In this document: positions 57,744 through 64,000 of the stretch, one piece after another
Position numbering within the stretch: the first letter of the stretch is position 1
Layout: each line of letters opens with the position of its first letter
Source: Pandoraea sp.
Lineage (GTDB): Bacteria; Pseudomonadota; Gammaproteobacteria; Burkholderiales; Burkholderiaceae
Assembly: GCF_004297875.1 (NCBI RefSeq)
Contig: NZ_SCSK01000047.1
Span: 1-64,000, forward strand
Direction of reading: 5' to 3'
DNA: 64,000 nucleotides
Notes under the pieces: generated by a model
Databases searched by the model: none
What the model was told of the DNA's origin: nothing
What the model saw: the letters and a program-made list of their open reading frames with translations, nothing else
Program-made: the position numbers and the translations under genes

Positions 57744-58495
57744 CAGGTTTTCGCACGCTGCTGTACAAGGAGTTGTTGCGCTTCTGGAAGGTCGGTTTTC
57801 AGACGGTCGCCGCGCCGATCATCACGGCGCTGCTTTACCTGCTGATCTTTGGCCACGTTCTCGAGGGCCGGGTAAAGGTCTACAGCCAGCTCAATTACAC
57901 GGCGTTCCTGGTGCCGGGTCTGGTGATGATGAGCGTGCTGCAGAACGCGTTCGCCAACAGTTCGTCGTCGCTGATCCAATCGAAGATCACCGGCAACCTG
58001 GTGTTTGTGCTGCTGCCGCCGCTCACCCATTGGGAAATGTACGCCGCCTATGTGCTGGCATCGGTCGCGCGCGGCCTGACGGTGGGGCTGGGGGTGTTTC
58101 TTGTCACGGTGGCGTTCACGCACCTGCTGTTTGCCGATCCGCTATGGATCCTGATGTTTGCGTTTCTGGGCGCGGCGATTCTCGGTACGCTCGGATTGAT
58201 TGCCGGCATCTGGGCGGAGAAGTTCGATCAGTTGGCCGCCTTCCAGAATTTCCTGATCATGCCGGCCACTTTCCTGGCGGGAGTGTTTTACTCGATTCAC
58301 TCGCTTCCCCCGTTGTGGCAGGCTGTTTCTCATCTGAATCCTTTTTTCTACATGATCGATGGCTTTCGCTATGGCTTTTTCGGCGTCTCCGACGTCGATC
58401 CGTTCGTCAGCCTGACGGTCGTCGGCATCACCTTCCTGGTGCTGGCGGCGATTGCAGTGCGCCTGTTGAGCACAGGCTATAAGCTGCGCCATTGA
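57740..58495 (+). CDS. ABC-2 type transporter permease, YadH type
   Basis: Membrane partner of the preceding ATPase. The 251-residue product has six hydrophobic segments and the ABC-2 motif around TFLAGVFYSIHSLPPLWQAV and NPFFYMIDGFRYGFFG. ATG 57740 overlaps the ATPase stop (ATGA); the longer in-frame ATG at 57614 lies within the ATPase and is rejected. The pair is often found beside mla and murA in proteobacteria. Confidence 0.93.
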   Translation: MTGFRTLLYKELLRFWKVGFQTVAAPIITALLYLLIFGHVLEGRVKVYSQLNYTAFLVPGLVMMSVLQNAFANSSSSLIQSKITGNLVFVLLPPLTHWEMYAAYVLASVARGLTVGLGVFLVTVAFTHLLFADPLWILMFAFLGAAILGTLGLIAGIWAEKFDQLAAFQNFLIMPATFLAGVFYSIHSLPPLWQAVSHLNPFFYMIDGFRYGFFGVSDVDPFVSLTVVGITFLVLAAIAVRLLSTGYKLRH

Positions 58496-58516
58496 ACAAA
58501 TTCGTAAGGAGCGGCC

Positions 58517-58753
58517 ATGCTGCCCACCCCCGAACAGATCAAGCAATATATCGAGACAGGCCTGGCCTGTGAACACGTCGAAGTCGAAGGCGACGGCCAG
58601 CACTTCTATGCCACCATCGTCAGCAGCGCATTCGAGGGCAAGCGGCTGATTCAGCGCCATCAACTCGTGTACGGCGCGTTGGGTGAGCGCATGAAAGCGG
58701 AAATCCATGCGCTGTCGATGAAAACTTTGACGCCGACCGAATGGCGTGCCTGA
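58517..58753 (+). CDS. ibaG: BolA-family protein IbaG (YrbA)
   Basis: IbaG binds Fe-S clusters together with monothiol glutaredoxin and is linked to acid stress in E. coli. The 78-residue product has VEVEGDGQHFYATIVSSAFEGKRLIQRHQLVY, the BolA class II core with the conserved histidine and the FxGK-R pattern, and KAEIHALSMKTLTP. It precedes murA as in E. coli. AAGGAGCGGCC lies before the ATG. Confidence 0.92.
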   Translation: MLPTPEQIKQYIETGLACEHVEVEGDGQHFYATIVSSAFEGKRLIQRHQLVYGALGERMKAEIHALSMKTLTPTEWRA

Positions 58754-58826
58754 AACCAAGCGGCAACCCCCGACATCACGGCAGGAACGAGAGCAAGGTG
58801 ACAAACGCATCAAACGAGCGGCGTGA

Positions 58827-60877
<2,051 letters not shown>

Positions 60878-60883
60878 CACAGC

Positions 60884-62203
60884 ATGAAGATGAAGATACG
60901 CAAACTCGATGCGGCCGCGGCGGACTTCCCGCAGCAGCTGAGCCAGTTGCTCGCATTCGAAGCGAGTGAGGACGAAGCGATCGAACGCGCGGTTGCCGCG
61001 ATCCTGGCCGACGTCAAAGCGCGCGGCGACGATGCGGTGCTTGAATACACCAATAATTTCGACAAGCTCGATGCGACCAGCATGGCGAGTCTCGAACTGC
61101 CGCCCGGCGAGCTCGAGGCCGCGCTCGATGGCCTCGAGCCCAAGCGTCGCGCCGCGCTCGAAGCGGCGGCCGCCCGTGTGCGCGCCTATCACGAAAAGCA
61201 GCGCATCGAATGCGGCAGCCACAGCTGGCAGTACACCGAGGCCGACGGCACCGTACTGGGGCAAAAAGTCACGCCGCTGGACCGCGTCGGCATTTATGTG
61301 CCTGGCGGCAAGGCGGCCTACCCGTCGTCAGTGCTGATGAACGCGATTCCGGCGCGCGTGGCCGGTGTCAAGGAAATCATCATGGTGGTGCCAACGCCGG
61401 GTGGCGTGCGCAACCAACTCGTATTGGCGGCCGCCCATATTGCCGGAGTCGACCGGGTCTTCACTGTCGGCGGCGCGCAGGCGGTCGGCGCCCTCGCGTA
61501 TGGCACCGCGACCCTGCCGGCGGTCGACAAGATCGTCGGGCCGGGCAACGCCTATGTTGCCGCCGCCAAGCGGCGGGTGTTCGGCACCGTCGGCATCGAC
61601 ATGATTGCCGGTCCGTCCGAAATCCTGGTGCTGTGCGACGGTACCACCAACCCCGACTGGGTGGCGATGGATCTGTTTTCTCAGGCCGAGCACGATGAGT
61701 TGGCCCAATCGATCTTGCTGTGCCCGGACGCCGCGTATCTGGCCAAAGTCGAAGCGGCCATTCAACGATTGATCGACGAGATGCCCCGGCAAGCGGTCAT
61801 CCGCGCTTCGCTGGAAGGGCGCGGCGCGCTCATCAAAGTGCGCGACATGGACGAGGCGTGCGATATCGCCAACCAGATTGCCCCCGAACACCTCGAGATT
61901 TCCGCATTGAATCCCCAGCCGTGGGCCGACAGGATCCGCCACGCCGGTGCGATTTTCCTGGGGCAGTTCGCCAGCGAGAGCCTGGGCGATTACTGTGCCG
62001 GACCGAATCACGTGTTGCCGACCTCGCGTACCGCGCGCTTCTCGTCGCCGCTGGGGGTATATGACTTTCTCAAGCGCTCCAGCCTGATCCAGGTCAGCGA
62101 GGAAGGCGCCCAGATGCTGGGCGAGATCGCCGCCGAATTGGCTTACGGCGAGGGATTGCAGGCGCATGCCCGCAGCGCCGAATATCGATTGCGCTCTTCC
62201 TGA
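60884..62203 (+). CDS. hisD: Histidinol dehydrogenase
   Basis: HisD oxidises L-histidinol to histidine in two NAD-dependent steps with a zinc ion. The 439-residue product contains [56 protein letters not shown] and zinc-site residues in [12 protein letters not shown] and [13 protein letters not shown]. It follows hisG by 6 bases and has the family's usual length. Confidence 0.97.
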   Translation: MKMKIRKLDAAAADFPQQLSQLLAFEASEDEAIERAVAAILADVKARGDDAVLEYTNNFDKLDATSMASLELPPGELEAALDGLEPKRRAALEAAAARVRAYHEKQRIECGSHSWQYTEADGTVLGQKVTPLDRVGIYVPGGKAAYPSSVLMNAIPARVAGVKEIIMVVPTPGGVRNQLVLAAAHIAGVDRVFTVGGAQAVGALAYGTATLPAVDKIVGPGNAYVAAAKRRVFGTVGIDMIAGPSEILVLCDGTTNPDWVAMDLFSQAEHDELAQSILLCPDAAYLAKVEAAIQRLIDEMPRQAVIRASLEGRGALIKVRDMDEACDIANQIAPEHLEISALNPQPWADRIRHAGAIFLGQFASESLGDYCAGPNHVLPTSRTARFSSPLGVYDFLKRSSLIQVSEEGAQMLGEIAAELAYGEGLQAHARSAEYRLRSS

Positions 62204-62220
62204 ACCCTCGAGAACAGGCT

Positions 62221-63294
62221 ATGTCCGCTTCGCTCGTGCAGCAACTGATTCGTCCTGACGTGCTGTCGATGCACAGCTACCCGGTGCCTGATGCCGCCGG
62301 CTTGCTCAAGCTGGATGCGATGGAAAATCCCTACCGCCTGCCCGATGATTTGCGCGTTGCGCTGGGCCGGCACCTGAGCGAGGTGGCGCTGAACCGCTAT
62401 CCGGCGCCGCGGCCGCAGGCGCTGCTCGACAAACTCAAGCACGTCATGCAGGTGCCCGCCGGCCATGAGCTCCTGCTGGGCAACGGTTCGGATGAAATCA
62501 TCAGCATGATCGCGCTGGCCTGCGCGCGGCCCGGCGCCTGCGTGCTGGCGCCGGTGCCGGGTTTTGTGATGTACGAGATGTCGGCCCGCCTGAACGGCCT
62601 CGAATTCGTTGGCGTGCCGCTGCAGGAAGATTTCACGCTCGACCTGCCCGCCATGCTGACGGCGATCGAGCGCCACCGGCCGGCCGTTATCTATCTGGCC
62701 TACCCGAACAATCCGACCGGCAATCTGTTCGACGAGCAGGCGATGCAAGCGATCATCGTGGCCGCAGCCCATAGCCTGGTGGTCGTCGACGAGGCTTATC
62801 AGCCATTCGCGCAACGCACATGGATGGCGCGCCTGCCCGATTTCGCCAATTTGGTGGTGATGCGCACCGTGTCCAAGCTTGGCCTGGCGGGCATTCGACT
62901 TGGTTACCTGGCTGGCTCGCCGGCGTGGCTGGCGCAATTCGATAAAGTGCGGCCGCCCTACAACGTCAATGTGCTGACGCAGGCGACGACTGATTTCATG
63001 CTCGATCACGTCGACGTGCTCGACGCGCAGGCTGCCGCCCTGAGGGCCGAACGGCAGCGCCTGAGCGAGGCGCTCGGCGCGATACCGGGCGTGACGGTGT
63101 ATCCCAGCGACGCCAACTTCCTGCTGATCCGCGTGCCGGACGCCGCAAAAATCTTCGATGGGATGCTGGCTCGCGGGGTTTTGATCAAAAACGTGGGTAA
63201 AATGCACACATTGCTGTCTCAATGCCTGCGTCTGACCGTCAGCTCGCCGGAAGAAAATGCCGTTATGTTGGCGGCACTCAAGGCCTCGCTGTGA
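62221..63294 (+). CDS. hisC: Histidinol-phosphate aminotransferase
   Basis: HisC transaminates imidazole acetol phosphate to histidinol phosphate. The 357-residue fold-type I PLP enzyme shows [12 protein letters not shown] (cofactor phosphate), [20 protein letters not shown], and the Schiff-base lysine in [15 protein letters not shown] (Lys219). ATG 62221 follows GAGAACAGGCT, 17 bases after hisD. A 56-base gap leads to hisB. Confidence 0.96.
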   Translation: MSASLVQQLIRPDVLSMHSYPVPDAAGLLKLDAMENPYRLPDDLRVALGRHLSEVALNRYPAPRPQALLDKLKHVMQVPAGHELLLGNGSDEIISMIALACARPGACVLAPVPGFVMYEMSARLNGLEFVGVPLQEDFTLDLPAMLTAIERHRPAVIYLAYPNNPTGNLFDEQAMQAIIVAAAHSLVVVDEAYQPFAQRTWMARLPDFANLVVMRTVSKLGLAGIRLGYLAGSPAWLAQFDKVRPPYNVNVLTQATTDFMLDHVDVLDAQAAALRAERQRLSEALGAIPGVTVYPSDANFLLIRVPDAAKIFDGMLARGVLIKNVGKMHTLLSQCLRLTVSSPEENAVMLAALKASL

Positions 63295-63350
63295 GTGGGC
63301 GACCGGGATAGGCGGCAATTACCATTTCTCTGAACGGACCCAACAACATC

Positions 63351-63938
63351 ATGCGCATCGCGGAAGTCGTTCGCAACACCAGCGAAACGCAAATACGCGT
63401 CCAGGTCAATCTCGACGGCACCGGTGAGCGCCGTCTGGCCACGGGCGTGCCGTTTCTCGATCACATGCTGGATCAGATCGCCCGCCATGGACTCATCGAT
63501 CTGGATGTCGAGGCCAACGGAGATCTGCATATCGACGATCACCACACCGTGGAAGACGTCGGCATCACGCTGGGTCAGGCAGTAGCCAAGGCCGTTGGCG
63601 ACAAGAAAGGCATCGTGCGCTACGGGCACAGTTACGTGCCGCTCGACGAAGCGTTGTCGCGCGTCGTCGTCGATTTCTCGGGGCGTCCGGGGCTCGAGTT
63701 CCATGTGCCGTTCACGCGCGCGCGGGTCGGCAGTTTCGATGTCGACCTGACCATCGAGTTTTTCCGCGGCTTCGTCAATCATGCCGGCGTGACGCTTCAC
63801 GTCGACAATCTGCGTGGCATCAATGCCCACCATCAGTGCGAAACGGTGTTCAAGGCGTTTGGCCGCGCATTGCGCATGGCGCTTGAAATCGATCCGCGTG
63901 CCGCTGGAGCGATTCCGTCGACCAAGGGCAGTCTATGA
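63351..63938 (+). CDS. hisB: Imidazoleglycerol-phosphate dehydratase (monofunctional HisB)
   Basis: HisB dehydrates imidazole glycerol phosphate. The 195-residue product is the single-domain type without the histidinol-phosphatase half of the enterobacterial enzyme. It has the two Mn-binding histidine motifs, [11 protein letters not shown] and [14 protein letters not shown], and [17 protein letters not shown]. The order hisG-hisD-hisC-hisB is usual in Burkholderiales. Confidence 0.97.
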   Translation: MRIAEVVRNTSETQIRVQVNLDGTGERRLATGVPFLDHMLDQIARHGLIDLDVEANGDLHIDDHHTVEDVGITLGQAVAKAVGDKKGIVRYGHSYVPLDEALSRVVVDFSGRPGLEFHVPFTRARVGSFDVDLTIEFFRGFVNHAGVTLHVDNLRGINAHHQCETVFKAFGRALRMALEIDPRAAGAIPSTKGSL

Positions 63939-63971
63939 AATCGCCGGCGTGGCCGTTCGGGTGCTGAGGTC

Positions 63972-64000
63972 ATGACGAACACCCATACGCTGGATGTTCT
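63972..64000 (+). CDS. Start of an unidentified gene (partial)
   Basis: An ATG 33 bases after hisB, preceded by GAGG, opens a frame reading MTNTHTLDV and running off the window. In Burkholderiales a small membrane protein gene or hisH commonly lies here, but nine residues are too few to identify it. Confidence 0.4.

Overview
The window is a piece of a Burkholderiales chromosome, probably Burkholderiaceae. I base this on the GC-rich codon use, infA sitting between secY and rpmJ, ribosomal protein S3 with a long basic tail, the short HisZ-dependent form of HisG, and the gene order mlaFEDACB - yadGH - ibaG - murA - hisGDCB. The genus cannot be fixed from this sequence alone; Pandoraea or Paraburkholderia relatives would fit. 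Almost everything is vertically inherited housekeeping DNA with tight operons and many 4-bp ATGA stop/start overlaps. I see no CRISPR array, prophage, tRNA, rRNA or integron.

Layout. 1-14.7 kb: end of tuf, then the whole S10-spc-alpha ribosomal supercluster (rpsJ to rplQ, with secY, infA, rpmJ and rpoA). Sigma70-type promoters lie in front of rplC and rplN, an attenuator-like hairpin lies directly in front of rpsD, and a clean terminator follows rplQ. 14.8-23.5 kb: cutA and dsbD, convergent with hemB; engB; a dihaem cytochrome c4; resB and ccsB (System II cytochrome c biogenesis, to which DsbD probably supplies reductant). A candidate plus-strand small RNA lies between hemB and engB. 23.5-29.6 kb: msrP-msrQ (periplasmic methionine sulfoxide repair), then lysA with a small LptM-like lipoprotein on the minus strand, cyaY, and mrcA (PBP1a). 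29.7-36.9 kb: pilMNOPQ, aroK, aroB and a dGTPase-like gene, all on the plus strand and mostly overlapping. This is the classic mrcA / pilMNOPQ / aroKB neighbourhood.

36.9-40.6 kb is the only accessory-looking stretch: a YqjD/ElaB-type protein, two paralogous OmpW-family outer-membrane proteins, an AT-rich gap, a REP-associated tyrosine transposase (RAYT), and short repeats with a GACCC core in front of gltB. 40.6-47 kb: gltB and gltD (glutamate synthase). 47-48.7 kb: an SbmA/BacA-YddA type ABC exporter on the minus strand. 48.9-52.4 kb: a TPP riboswitch controlling thiO-thiS-thiG-thiE, with a previously unlisted 33-codon upstream ORF coupled to thiO and an unusually long ThiE. 52.6-56.7 kb: the Mla phospholipid-transport operon. 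56.8-58.8 kb: a YadG/YadH-type ABC transporter and ibaG. 58.9-64 kb: murA and the first half of the histidine operon (hisG, hisD, hisC, hisB), ending in the first codons of another gene.

No dramatic new system is present. The points most worth following are regulatory RNAs: the hemB-engB small RNA with an anti-Shine-Dalgarno loop, the terminator-like hairpin before rpsD, the structured leader of rplN, and the riboswitch/uORF arrangement before thiO.
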